Origin: Psychrosphaera sp. F3M07
GTDB taxonomy: Bacteria > Pseudomonadota > Gammaproteobacteria > Enterobacterales > Alteromonadaceae
Reading direction: 5' to 3'
Assembly: GCF_018860345.1 (NCBI RefSeq)
Contig: NZ_JAHKPJ010000011.1
Span: forward strand, 62,001 to 126,000
DNA length: 64,000 bases
A model generated the notes under the pieces. The model saw only the letters and a list, made by a program, of their open reading frames with translations, made no database searches and had not been told where the DNA came from. This document shows, one piece after another, positions 47,954 to 55,115 of this stretch (within the stretch, counting starts at the first letter, position 1; each line of letters starts with the position of its first letter). The position numbers and the translations under genes were made by a program.

Positions 47954-48799
47954 ATGACTGAGTTACAAAACCTAAGCTCTTTGCAAGAGATAATAGAACA
48001 AGCATTTGAAAACCGCGATGCAATTACCCCAGCGACTGTTACAGCAGAAGTTAAATCTTCGGTTGAACAAGCATTAGAACTGTTAGACAGCGGTAAAGCC
48101 CGAGTTGCAGAAAAAGTATCAGGTGAGTGGATAGTTCACCAATGGCTTAAAAAAGCGGTTTTATTATCTTTCAGAATTCGTGACAACGAAGTAATGGAAG
48201 GTGGCGAAACTCGATTTTATGACAAAGTTGATAATAAATTTGCGTCATATACTGAAGCTGATTTCAAACAAGGCGGCATGCGTGTTGTTCCTCCTGCTGC
48301 AGCACGTAAAGGATCTTATGTTGGTAAAAACGTTGTTTTAATGCCTTCTTATACCAATATTGGTGCATATGTTGATGATGGCACTATGGTTGATACATGG
48401 GCGACTGTTGGCTCGTGTGCACAAATTGGTAAGAATGTACATTTATCTGGTGGTGTTGGCATAGGTGGCGTTTTAGAGCCATTACAAGCGAATCCTACCA
48501 TAATTGAAGACAATTGTTTCATCGGTGCTCGTTCTGAAGTAGTAGAAGGTGTCATTGTTGAAGAAGGTGCTGTACTTTCTATGGGTGTTTACATCAGTCA
48601 ATCAACGCGAATTTTTGACCGTGAAACCGGTGAGATAACTTATGGTCGTGTTCCTGCTGGTGCGGTAGTTGTACCTGGGTCATTACCTTCAAAAGACGGT
48701 AGCCATTCTTTATATGCGGCAATCATCGTTAAAAAAGTTGACGCACAAACGCGTGCCAAAGTAGGCGTTAATGCGTTACTTCGAAGTATTGATGAATAA
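47954..48799 (+). CDS. dapD: 2,3,4,5-tetrahydropyridine-2,6-dicarboxylate N-succinyltransferase
   Basis: This 281-residue enzyme of the succinylase branch of lysine and diaminopimelate synthesis is a hexapeptide-repeat trimer ([40 protein letters not shown]). [20 protein letters not shown] and [14 protein letters not shown] are typical. Starts 20 bases past glnD with AGGAA six bases upstream. A strong terminator follows. Confidence 0.98.
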   Translation: MTELQNLSSLQEIIEQAFENRDAITPATVTAEVKSSVEQALELLDSGKARVAEKVSGEWIVHQWLKKAVLLSFRIRDNEVMEGGETRFYDKVDNKFASYTEADFKQGGMRVVPPAAARKGSYVGKNVVLMPSYTNIGAYVDDGTMVDTWATVGSCAQIGKNVHLSGGVGIGGVLEPLQANPTIIEDNCFIGARSEVVEGVIVEEGAVLSMGVYISQSTRIFDRETGEITYGRVPAGAVVVPGSLPSKDGSHSLYAAIIVKKVDAQTRAKVGVNALLRSIDE

Positions 48800-48819
48800 C
48801 CTATTCTCAATTTGAATCA

Positions 48820-48841
48820 AGCGCCTAACGGCGCTTTTTTT
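48820..48841 (+). terminator. Terminator of map-glnD-dapD
   Basis: AGCGCC, loop TAAC, GGCGCT, followed by seven T. A compact, GC-rich intrinsic terminator 20 bases past dapD. Confidence 0.92.
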
Positions 48842-48919
48842 GTAATTGAAACAATTCTAGGTTTATACAATAGTAATTTGTGCTAGGTTTAATACATTAC
48901 TTATTTTCGTAAACAATAA

Positions 48920-49840
48920 ATGATTAATTCTTTATCTCAAGAACTTCAATACATATTGATACAGGCTTTAAACAAGACTGACGATAGTATCGCTATATTT
49001 GATCAATATGATGAAATAGCTTATTGCAATTTGTCTTTTGCCAACTTATTTGGTTTTGAAACTGTTGATATGATTGTCGGCAAGTCATTTTCGCAAATCA
49101 TATCCAACAGCTATTACAATAAAACCGGTGTCAATATTGAAACTAACGATATTGAAGCTTGGCTCCACACCGCAAATATGAAAAGAAGAAGTACTTCTCA
49201 CCGTTCATTTGAAATCGATACCAAAGACGGAAGTTGGTTCCTTATCACTGAACAACTGGTTGATGAATACCTTTTTCTATACGCTACCAATATTACAGCC
49301 AGTAAAATTCAACAGTTTGAATTACTCAAAACGCAGAAACAATTAGCCTCTTTAGCTGCAACCGATAGCTTAACGGGCATATATAACCGCAGACATTTTT
49401 ACCTTGTTGCCAATAATGAATTAATTCGTTGCCAGCGTAAAAACTTATCCGCATCCATTATGATCTTAGATATTGACCACTTTAAGCTTGTAAATGATAA
49501 CTATGGACATAGCTGTGGCGATAATGTGTTAAAAAGTTTTACCGACCGAATAAATAAAGAACTTCGCAGTTACGATATATTTGCTCGTATTGGCGGTGAA
49601 GAATTTGCCGTGTTATTGCCAGACGCCAATAAAGAAAATGCGTTAGATATTGCAGAGCGTTGCAGAAAAGCAATTTCAGACTCGCCATTTATTATTGATG
49701 GTGTCAACGTTGCTGTCACAACCTCTATTGGGATGTGCACCTATGAAAGTGATGTTGATGACCTAGAGCAAATTATGAAGCTTGCTGACAAAAACTTATA
49801 TATCGCTAAAGTATCTGGGCGTAATAAAATCTGCAGTTAA
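48920..49840 (+). CDS. PAS-GGDEF diguanylate cyclase
   Basis: 306 residues. A PAS-like sensor (about 10-130: SIAIFDQYDEIAYCNLSFANLFG) is joined by a short helix (QFELLKTQKQLASLAATD, the usual linker) to a GGDEF domain with DSLTGIYNRRHF, ILDIDHFKLVNDNYGH and an intact active site RIGGEEFAVLLPD. The RxxD feedback-inhibition site (RSYD) lies five residues upstream. It should synthesise c-di-GMP in the cytoplasm, the opposite activity of the HD-GYP protein at 12886. No membrane segment. Immediately upstream of the repeated sRNA-like units, but no direct link is visible. Confidence 0.93.
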   Translation: MINSLSQELQYILIQALNKTDDSIAIFDQYDEIAYCNLSFANLFGFETVDMIVGKSFSQIISNSYYNKTGVNIETNDIEAWLHTANMKRRSTSHRSFEIDTKDGSWFLITEQLVDEYLFLYATNITASKIQQFELLKTQKQLASLAATDSLTGIYNRRHFYLVANNELIRCQRKNLSASIMILDIDHFKLVNDNYGHSCGDNVLKSFTDRINKELRSYDIFARIGGEEFAVLLPDANKENALDIAERCRKAISDSPFIIDGVNVAVTTSIGMCTYESDVDDLEQIMKLADKNLYIAKVSGRNKICS

Positions 49841-49922
49841 TTAATGGATTAATTTTACTCACCCGTTAGGTGAATTCCAATCGTTTGTCCCACTACCTTA
49901 GATGTTTTACTCTAATTCCAAT

Positions 49923-50036
49923 TCGATGCCCTCAAGCACGGATCTACCCTGTTGATTGATTTTATTTACTCTCTACTTCGTGGAGATTAAATATGAGTAG
50001 TCTTTTTGGGCACACAATTTGTGTGCCCTTTTTTTT
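49923..50036 (+). ncRNA. Candidate small RNA, copy 1
   Basis: A -10-like TCTAAT (49911-49916) precedes a ~114-nt segment. It holds CTCAAGCACGGATC, CCCTGTTGATTGATTTTATT, a CTCTAC-TTC-GTGGAG hairpin, and a terminator GGGCACACA-ATT-TGTGTGCCC with eight T (50008-50036). The -35 found in copies 3-5 is not conserved here, so this copy may be weaker or differently regulated. Confidence 0.65.
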
Positions 50037-50186
50037 GCCTGTAATTTAGTAATCGTTACTTACAGCCGACTAATTTAAATTATGGGCCAATGTAAATGCA
50101 GGTTTGAATAGGTGAAATCTGTTCACTTATAACGTGAATTCGTATCATTTGTTTCCAAATAAAGTATCGAATAATCTAACCCCAGT

Positions 50187-50299
50187 TCGGTGCTCCTCAA
50201 GCTCGAATCACCCTGTTGATTGATTTTATTTAATGTCTTGTTGTGGAGATTAAATATTAGTAGTCTTTTTGGGCACACAATTTGTGTGCCCTTTTTTTT
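50187..50299 (+). ncRNA. Candidate small RNA, copy 2 (most diverged)
   Basis: It keeps the terminator (50271-50299) and the CCCTGTTGATTGATTTTATT core, but has CTCAAGCTCGAATC in place of CTCAAGCACGGATC and lacks pairing for the second hairpin (TGTCTTGTTGTGGAG). The upstream sequence differs, with a possible TCTAAC -10 at 50175-50180 and no TTGACG. It may be a decaying or specialised copy. Confidence 0.55.
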
Positions 50300-50385
50300 G
50301 CCTGTAATTTAGTAATCGTTAGAATCCATTTTGAAGTACAGGCGAGTTAATCTAATTCAACTGTTAGATTAATTTCTATCGTTTG

Positions 50386-50414
50386 TTGACGGGTATTAGA
50401 TGTTTTACTCTAAG
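50386..50414 (+). promoter_or_regulatory. Promoter of sRNA copy 3
   Basis: TTGACG (50386-50391), 17-base spacer, TCTAAG (50409-50414). Identical -35, spacing and -10 occur in copies 4 and 5. Confidence 0.65.
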
Positions 50415-50420
50415 CTCAGT

Positions 50421-50535
50421 TCGTTGCTCCTCAAGCACGGATCAACCCTGTTGATTGATTTTATTTACTCTCTACTTCGTGGAGATTAAATATGAGTAGT
50501 CTTTTTGGGCACACAATTTGTGTGCCCTTTTTTTT
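50421..50535 (+). ncRNA. Candidate small RNA, copy 3
   Basis: About 115 nt from the predicted start to the end of the terminator (50507-50535). Contains ATCAA-CCCTG-TTGAT (50441-50455), CTCTAC-TTC-GTGGAG (50470-50484) and GGGCACACA-ATT-TGTGTGCCC plus eight T. An inverted repeat TTAATCTAA-N8-TTAGATTAA (50347-50372) lies upstream of its -35. Confidence 0.75.
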
Positions 50536-50621
50536 GCCTGTAATTTAGTAATCGTTAGAATCCATTTTGAAATGCTAACGAGTTAATCTAATTCAACTGT
50601 TAGATTAATTTCTATCGTTTG

Positions 50622-50650
50622 TTGACGGTTATTAGATGTTTTACTCTAAG
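50622..50650 (+). promoter_or_regulatory. Promoter of sRNA copy 4
   Basis: TTGACG (50622-50627), 17 bases, TCTAAG (50645-50650). An inverted repeat TTAATCTAA/TTAGATTAA (50583-50608) lies just upstream. Confidence 0.65.
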
Positions 50651-50656
50651 CTCAGT

Positions 50657-50771
50657 TCGTTGCTCCTCAAGCACGGATCAACCCTGTTGATTGATTTTAT
50701 TTACTCTCCATTTTGTGGAGATTAAATATGAGTAGTCTTTTTGGGCACACAATTTGTGTGCCCTTTTTTTT
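50657..50771 (+). ncRNA. Candidate small RNA, copy 4
   Basis: Same layout and length as copy 3. The second hairpin is CTCCA-TTTTG-TGGAG (50706-50720): compared with copy 3 a T-G wobble has become C-G and the loop has changed, so pairing is kept while sequence drifts. Terminator 50743-50771. Confidence 0.75.
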
Positions 50772-50857
50772 GCCTGTAATTTAGTAATCGTTAGAATCCA
50801 TTTTGAAATGCTAACGAGTTAATCTAATTCAACTGTTGGTTTAATTTCTATCGTTTG

Positions 50858-50886
50858 TTGACGGTTATTAGATGTTTTACTCTAAG
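50858..50886 (+). promoter_or_regulatory. Promoter of sRNA copy 5
   Basis: TTGACG (50858-50863), 17 bases, TCTAAG (50881-50886). The upstream inverted repeat is damaged here (TTAATCTAA versus TTGGTTTAA). Confidence 0.65.
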
Positions 50887-50892
50887 CTCAGT

Positions 50893-51007
50893 TCGTTGCT
50901 CCTCAAGCACGGATCAACCCTGTTGATTGATTTTATTTACTCTCTATTTTGTGGAGATTAAATTTGAGTAGTCTTTTTGGGCACACAATTTGTGTGCCCT
51001 TTTTTTT
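50893..51007 (+). ncRNA. Candidate small RNA, copy 5
   Basis: Same layout as copies 3 and 4. Second hairpin CTCTA-TTTTG-TGGAG (50942-50956). The ATG of the mini-frame present in copies 1, 3 and 4 is TTG here. Terminator 50979-51007; the repeat unit ends just after it (GCCTG). Confidence 0.75.
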
Positions 51008-51354
51008 GCCTGATCTATCTATTAACAGCTTTCCAGTGAAACCTTCCCGGCCAGTATCGCTTAATTAAATAACTTAATTCGTTTACGGTTGTTGATTTGT
51101 ATTTAATCCCTCTACTGATTTAGACAGCTTTAACCGATTTAAATGCCCATAACCTATTTAAGTGCAAACGTTCAAATGTACTTTTTTAGGGCACCCATTT
51201 TGGTATTTTCTTTTTACTTTTTAATCATAACTCACCAAGTTGGTGCGTAACACAAACTAATAATTATTATTTATAACAATATCAATTAGTTACACTCTGG
51301 CTCAGGCATTGCTTATTCATGCTGTACTTTCAATATTTATAACAAAGGTGTTAT
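51008..51354. other. Intergenic region upstream of the LysR gene
   Basis: 347 bases with no credible gene. It holds a short inverted repeat CACCAA-G-TTGGTG (51227-51239 region) and AT-rich stretches (AATAATTATTATTTATAA) that could contain the LysR promoter or operator. No firm -35/-10 could be assigned. Confidence 0.5.
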
Positions 51355-52236
51355 ATGGCTGTTCAAACGCCAATTCGAGGCTTAAGGTCTTTTTGTGTAG
51401 CAGCTAAATGTTTAAGTTTTAAACATGCAGCGGCTCAACTCTACCTAACCCCTTCTGCTATTAGTCACCAAATTAGATTATTAGAGCAGCAAATAGATAA
51501 ACAACTCTTTCTAAGACAAACTCGTGCTATAGAGTTAACGGAAGATGGGAAATTATTTTATAAAAAAGTAGCACCTATCATTGAGCAATTAGAGACGACG
51601 ATAACTGAGTTTACCAACTCAAGCTCAATGTCTTCAATTAGCATTACTTTGCCCGAATTTTTCTCAAGTGAAGTATTTGTTCCAAGGTTAAATGAGTGGT
51701 CTGAAAACCATCCAAATATTAACTTGCAATTAGAAACCGTTAAAAATAGAACACAAAGCTCTAAAGATACGAATCTGTCTATTGTACTTGCTAGTAGTAA
51801 GCCAACAGATGCAATTGTCTATGAATTATTTCCAATTAGCTACATGCCTGCATGTAGCCCTGATTTATTTAAAAAGCTGAAACCATTTGGCAAAGAGGCG
51901 TTAAGTCAAGCGCCATTAATTGTTCATCAATCTAGACCATGGGCATGGCATCAATGGGCAGAAGAAAATGATATCGTCGATTTTTCTCCTAAACGTATAG
52001 TTCAAGTAGACAGTATGTTTTCCGTGGCAAGAGCGGCACAACAGGGAATAGGAATCGCTTTAATACCTTTACCGTTAAGCCAAAATTGGTTTGATGAAGG
52101 TGTGATTTACCCGCTCTTTGAACAACAGTTAAAAACCAGAGATAAGTATTATTTAATTCAACATGATTGGCACGCCTCAAGAGAAGATTTAGATATCTTT
52201 GTTCAGTGGCTACTGACTGAGTTTGGAAAATACTAA
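51355..52236 (+). CDS. LysR-family transcriptional regulator (GcvA-like)
   Basis: 293 residues. The N-terminal winged helix-turn-helix is RGLRSFCVAAKCLSFKHAAA, QLYLTPSAISHQIRLLEQQI, then LFLRQTRAIELTEDGKLF; the rest is the periplasmic-binding-protein-like effector domain. The TPSAISHQI helix and start MAVQTPIRGLRSF resemble the GcvA/AmpR branch. The target is unknown; no divergent gene lies next to it, which is unusual for LysR proteins. GGTG lies six bases before ATG. A terminator follows. Confidence 0.9.
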   Translation: MAVQTPIRGLRSFCVAAKCLSFKHAAAQLYLTPSAISHQIRLLEQQIDKQLFLRQTRAIELTEDGKLFYKKVAPIIEQLETTITEFTNSSSMSSISITLPEFFSSEVFVPRLNEWSENHPNINLQLETVKNRTQSSKDTNLSIVLASSKPTDAIVYELFPISYMPACSPDLFKKLKPFGKEALSQAPLIVHQSRPWAWHQWAEENDIVDFSPKRIVQVDSMFSVARAAQQGIGIALIPLPLSQNWFDEGVIYPLFEQQLKTRDKYYLIQHDWHASREDLDIFVQWLLTEFGKY

Positions 52237-52259
52237 ATTCTGTTAGTGTTTTAAATAGA

Positions 52260-52303
52260 ACTGACCTTGGTAATTTTAGTCGATTGCAGGTCAGTTTTTT
52301 TTT
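52260..52303 (+). terminator. Terminator of the LysR gene
   Basis: ACTGACCT and AGGTCAGT form an 8-bp stem around a 20-base loop, followed by nine T. Confidence 0.85.
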
Positions 52304-52424
52304 ATTTGTATAAGTGAATTATATTGTTTTATTGAAGTGATTTATCTCCTTTGTCAACCCTGCTCAGATTCACTAGAGTAACCATAACGAAAACATTCGT
52401 TGCCCTAAATACTCGGAGAATGAC

Positions 52425-52934
52425 ATGAAAAAATTATTAACATTAACCCTCACTACCCTATTTGCTTCAAGCGTAATGGCTGAAGCTCCAGCAACGTTTA
52501 AAATGGCCGTTGTACAAGGTTCAGATGGTGCATCTGATATCCGTAAAGGTAATTATGAAAAAGGCATCAATAGAATTGTTGCTCGCACATCAAACACAAA
52601 GGCAGATGAGCAAGTTGCTATGCAAATGAATTTATGTGTTGCTTATGCAAACTCGGGTCAGTTTGACTTAGCAAATAAAGCTTGTGATGAAGCAATTGTT
52701 TTATCTAAAACATTTGTTGAAAGTGACAGTTCTGCGGCACGTTTTGTATCGTTAGCTTTAAATAACCGAGCTATATTCAAAACTAAAATGCAAGACTTTG
52801 ATGGCGCATTACAAGATTTAATGGAAGCGGCTGAAGTTAAAAACACATCAATAATTGAAGGTAACTTATTAAAACTGATCCACCAACAAGCGGACAATAT
52901 TCAATTTAAAACAATGCAGTTAACACAGGCATAA
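52425..52934 (+). CDS. Small secreted TPR-like protein
   Basis: 169 residues with a signal peptide ending SSVMA. The mature part has TPR-like helix pairs: ASDIRKGNYEKGINRIVART, MNLCVAYANSGQFDLANKAC and LNNRAIFKTKMQDFDGALQD. Two Cys (NLCVAY, NKACDEA) may form a disulfide in the periplasm. TPR proteins act in protein-protein contacts; no partner is evident. SD GGAGAATGACATG is good. Monocistronic with its own terminator. Confidence 0.8.
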   Translation: MKKLLTLTLTTLFASSVMAEAPATFKMAVVQGSDGASDIRKGNYEKGINRIVARTSNTKADEQVAMQMNLCVAYANSGQFDLANKACDEAIVLSKTFVESDSSAARFVSLALNNRAIFKTKMQDFDGALQDLMEAAEVKNTSIIEGNLLKLIHQQADNIQFKTMQLTQA

Positions 52935-52999
52935 TTAAGGGTGTAATTTTGATTAATACATTGAAACGGGAGGCTTTTACTAGCTCCCGGCAACGACTT

Positions 53000-53037
53000 A
53001 AAAGGTTTTAATGTTGATGACTTAAAACCTTTTTTTA
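53000..53037 (+). terminator. Terminator of the TPR gene
   Basis: AAAAGGTTTTAA and TTAAAACCTTTT pair around ATGTTGATGAC-type loop bases and are followed by a T run. A second GC-rich hairpin (CGGGAG...CTCCCG, about 52967-52989) precedes it. Confidence 0.8.
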
Positions 53038-53158
53038 TTTATCCCTTCCTGCTTAAATTGCCAATCAATAACAACATCATTATTTTCTAAATAAGCGTTG
53101 CTTTTTGTTTCTGCATTATTGATCATCTACCATTAAAGAATACTCTGGATTAACCTTA

Positions 53159-53380
53159 ATGTTTGACCCTCAATCGATGAAAGAAGCGATCAATACAACC
53201 ATGCCTTTTGGTAAGTACGCTGGCAGAAAATTAATAGAATTACCTGAACCCTATTTAGTTTGGTTCCATCAGAAAGGCTTCCCAAAGGGAAAATTAGGCC
53301 AACAACTGGCGTTATTATATGAAATTAAATTAAATGGCTTAGAAGGCATGTTAAAGCCATTAATTGACGACAAACGATAA
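53159..53380 (+). CDS. DUF3820 family protein
   Basis: A 73-residue protein matching the whole family pattern: MPFGKYAGRKLIELPEPYLV, then WFHQKGFPKGKLG and IKLNGLEGMLKPL. The function is not established; a Pseudomonas homologue has been called a quorum-sensing-regulated virulence factor. No signal peptide, so cytoplasmic. SD is weak. Converges with the metalloprotease-Sel1 gene. Confidence 0.88.
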   Translation: MFDPQSMKEAINTTMPFGKYAGRKLIELPEPYLVWFHQKGFPKGKLGQQLALLYEIKLNGLEGMLKPLIDDKR

Positions 53381-53399
53381 TGTTAAATCTAGTGTTTGT

Positions 53400-55115
53400 T
53401 TATAGGGTAATATTTAATGCATTTAATCGCTTACTAGCAAGTTTATTACCCAATGATTTAGATTGTTGGTAATAATCTAAGGCCTTTTCAAGAGAAAACT
53501 CACAGCCCCAGCCCATTTCGTGGCACTTAGCATAAAAATATAAACCGTAAGGGTCTTTTAGTTTAGCCGCCTGTTGATACCAATAAGCTGACTTAACAAT
53601 ATCCTGTGGCAACCAACTACCGTCAAGATAACCGTGACCTAATAACAATTGAGCATTAACATTTCCCAGCTCTGCGGATTTTAACAATAAATTATAAGCA
53701 TCTGTGTTTTGGCTATTTTCAATATGTCGTTGTGCTAACAGGGTCATTGCCGGCGTGTATTGTTGTTCAGCAGCTACTTCAAGCCACTTCACATACTCAA
53801 TATCTAATAATTCAATTTGTGATTGTTCTGTTGCACGGCTTTTATTATTTAAATAATAAACCCAAAAGTTCATCGCGACAGGCAGTGTTTTTGTGTAATC
53901 GAGTGTCTGTTTTATGGTTTGTGCATATTCTGACGACAAAGGTAAATCTAAAAATTCCATAAAACTAGAAGATGCGTACTTTTTATACGCGTTAAACTCA
54001 GAACCAACACACGTTTTTGCGGGGAATAATTTATGACCCACCAAGCTTTCTAGTTGGTTTACACTCAACTTTTTTGGTGCAACAAACAAATTAGGACTTA
54101 TCCATTTAGCTTCAGATACTGAACACAATTGCTGTTGTTGTTTTGCTTTTAGTTGATACTCATCAACCAACCCAAGCCAATGCGCTAATTCGTGTATAAA
54201 TACACTGTCATTATCGAGTTTATCTAAATACATCAAACCACCTCGAGTATTAGCATCTCCTTGATCCACTATCACCATAAGATGGGTATAGTTAACAGGT
54301 GCAACATCGATAACATTGGTTAATGTTTGCGCTAACTGGTTTAAGTTACATTCAATCCGGTTATAAATATCAGGCTGACAAATAATTTGCAGTTCCATTG
54401 TCACTTGTGGTGGTAAAAAACAAATCGACAAATCACTCAAAGCGGAACGGGACAATGCCGTTTCAAACTGTTTGGCTTTACTTAGTAACGCAGTTGATTC
54501 CACTATCGCTTGGATTGTTATTTTACACTTGAGCTTAGGAATAACCTGGATTGCCTTATGGACAATAGTTTCTGACAGGTTTTCATTTAATGTTACTGCC
54601 ACATTCCCAGAAGATTTGTTTAGTTCTGAACGGTCAAGAAATATAGATAATAAATTTTGTACTTGTTGATATTGTTGCGTTAACGACCCACCTAATCGGT
54701 TTAATACATTTAAATGTAATTGTTGAAAATCATATGCCGATTGCCATTGTTTTGCGTTCACTAATAGTTGGAGTTTTTCTAACGTTGCTTGTTTATGACC
54801 AAGGTTAATTGCTTGTTGTAACCAAACGTGTTGATTGTTGTTATTTTGTGCTTTTAATACGGAATACCATGAATATAGGCCATCAATATGATTTAAACTG
54901 GCGGCTTTTTTTAACCACAGTTCATCCTGCGTGAGTAAAAATAGTTGGTAGTTGGCATCGGCATTATCTAACTTTGCCGCGGTATAAATATATGATTGTG
55001 ACTGAGTGAAATGATAATTGATTAATGAGGTAGAAAAAATAATGCTGTCGGCTTGCACCAACAGCAAAAATAGTAGGTTTACCAATAACCTGAAAGCAAA
55101 GATTACTCCATCCAT
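53400..55115 (-). CDS. Zinc metalloprotease-like protein with Sel1/TPR repeats
   Basis: 571 residues with an N-terminal hydrophobic segment (FAFRLLVNLLFLLLVQA; signal peptide or anchor). The N-terminal third has degenerate Sel1-type repeats (ANYQLFLLTQDELWLKKAAS). The middle carries HELAHWLGLVDEY (near residues 315-327), an HEXXHxxGxxDEY arrangement seen in M64-like peptidases. The C-terminus has clear Sel1 repeats (NVNAQLLLGHGYLDGSWLPQ, then SAYWYQQAAKLKDPYGLYFY). It overlaps the nlpI stop in TAATG, so translation is coupled to NlpI, itself a TPR adaptor for envelope proteases. A periplasmic peptidase role is inferred; substrate unknown. Confidence 0.7.
   Translation of the reverse strand: MDGVIFAFRLLVNLLFLLLVQADSIIFSTSLINYHFTQSQSYIYTAAKLDNADANYQLFLLTQDELWLKKAASLNHIDGLYSWYSVLKAQNNNNQHVWLQQAINLGHKQATLEKLQLLVNAKQWQSAYDFQQLHLNVLNRLGGSLTQQYQQVQNLLSIFLDRSELNKSSGNVAVTLNENLSETIVHKAIQVIPKLKCKITIQAIVESTALLSKAKQFETALSRSALSDLSICFLPPQVTMELQIICQPDIYNRIECNLNQLAQTLTNVIDVAPVNYTHLMVIVDQGDANTRGGLMYLDKLDNDSVFIHELAHWLGLVDEYQLKAKQQQQLCSVSEAKWISPNLFVAPKKLSVNQLESLVGHKLFPAKTCVGSEFNAYKKYASSSFMEFLDLPLSSEYAQTIKQTLDYTKTLPVAMNFWVYYLNNKSRATEQSQIELLDIEYVKWLEVAAEQQYTPAMTLLAQRHIENSQNTDAYNLLLKSAELGNVNAQLLLGHGYLDGSWLPQDIVKSAYWYQQAAKLKDPYGLYFYAKCHEMGWGCEFSLEKALDYYQQSKSLGNKLASKRLNALNITL

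Larger units (their letters stand above)
49880..51007 (+). repeat. Five tandem ~236-bp units, each ending in an identical terminator
   Basis: The terminator hairpins begin at 50008, 50271, 50507, 50743 and 50979; spacings are 263, 236, 236 and 236. Units 3-5 are nearly identical through promoter, transcribed part and spacer; unit 2 is the most diverged and unit 1 differs upstream of its -10. There is no long open frame. The 1.5 kb between the GGDEF gene and the LysR gene is almost wholly made of this array. Confidence 0.95.

Noticed and set aside
49880-51007. CRISPR array
   Set aside because: The repeat unit is 236 bp with nearly identical spacers and terminators; there are no short direct repeats with unique spacers and no cas genes.
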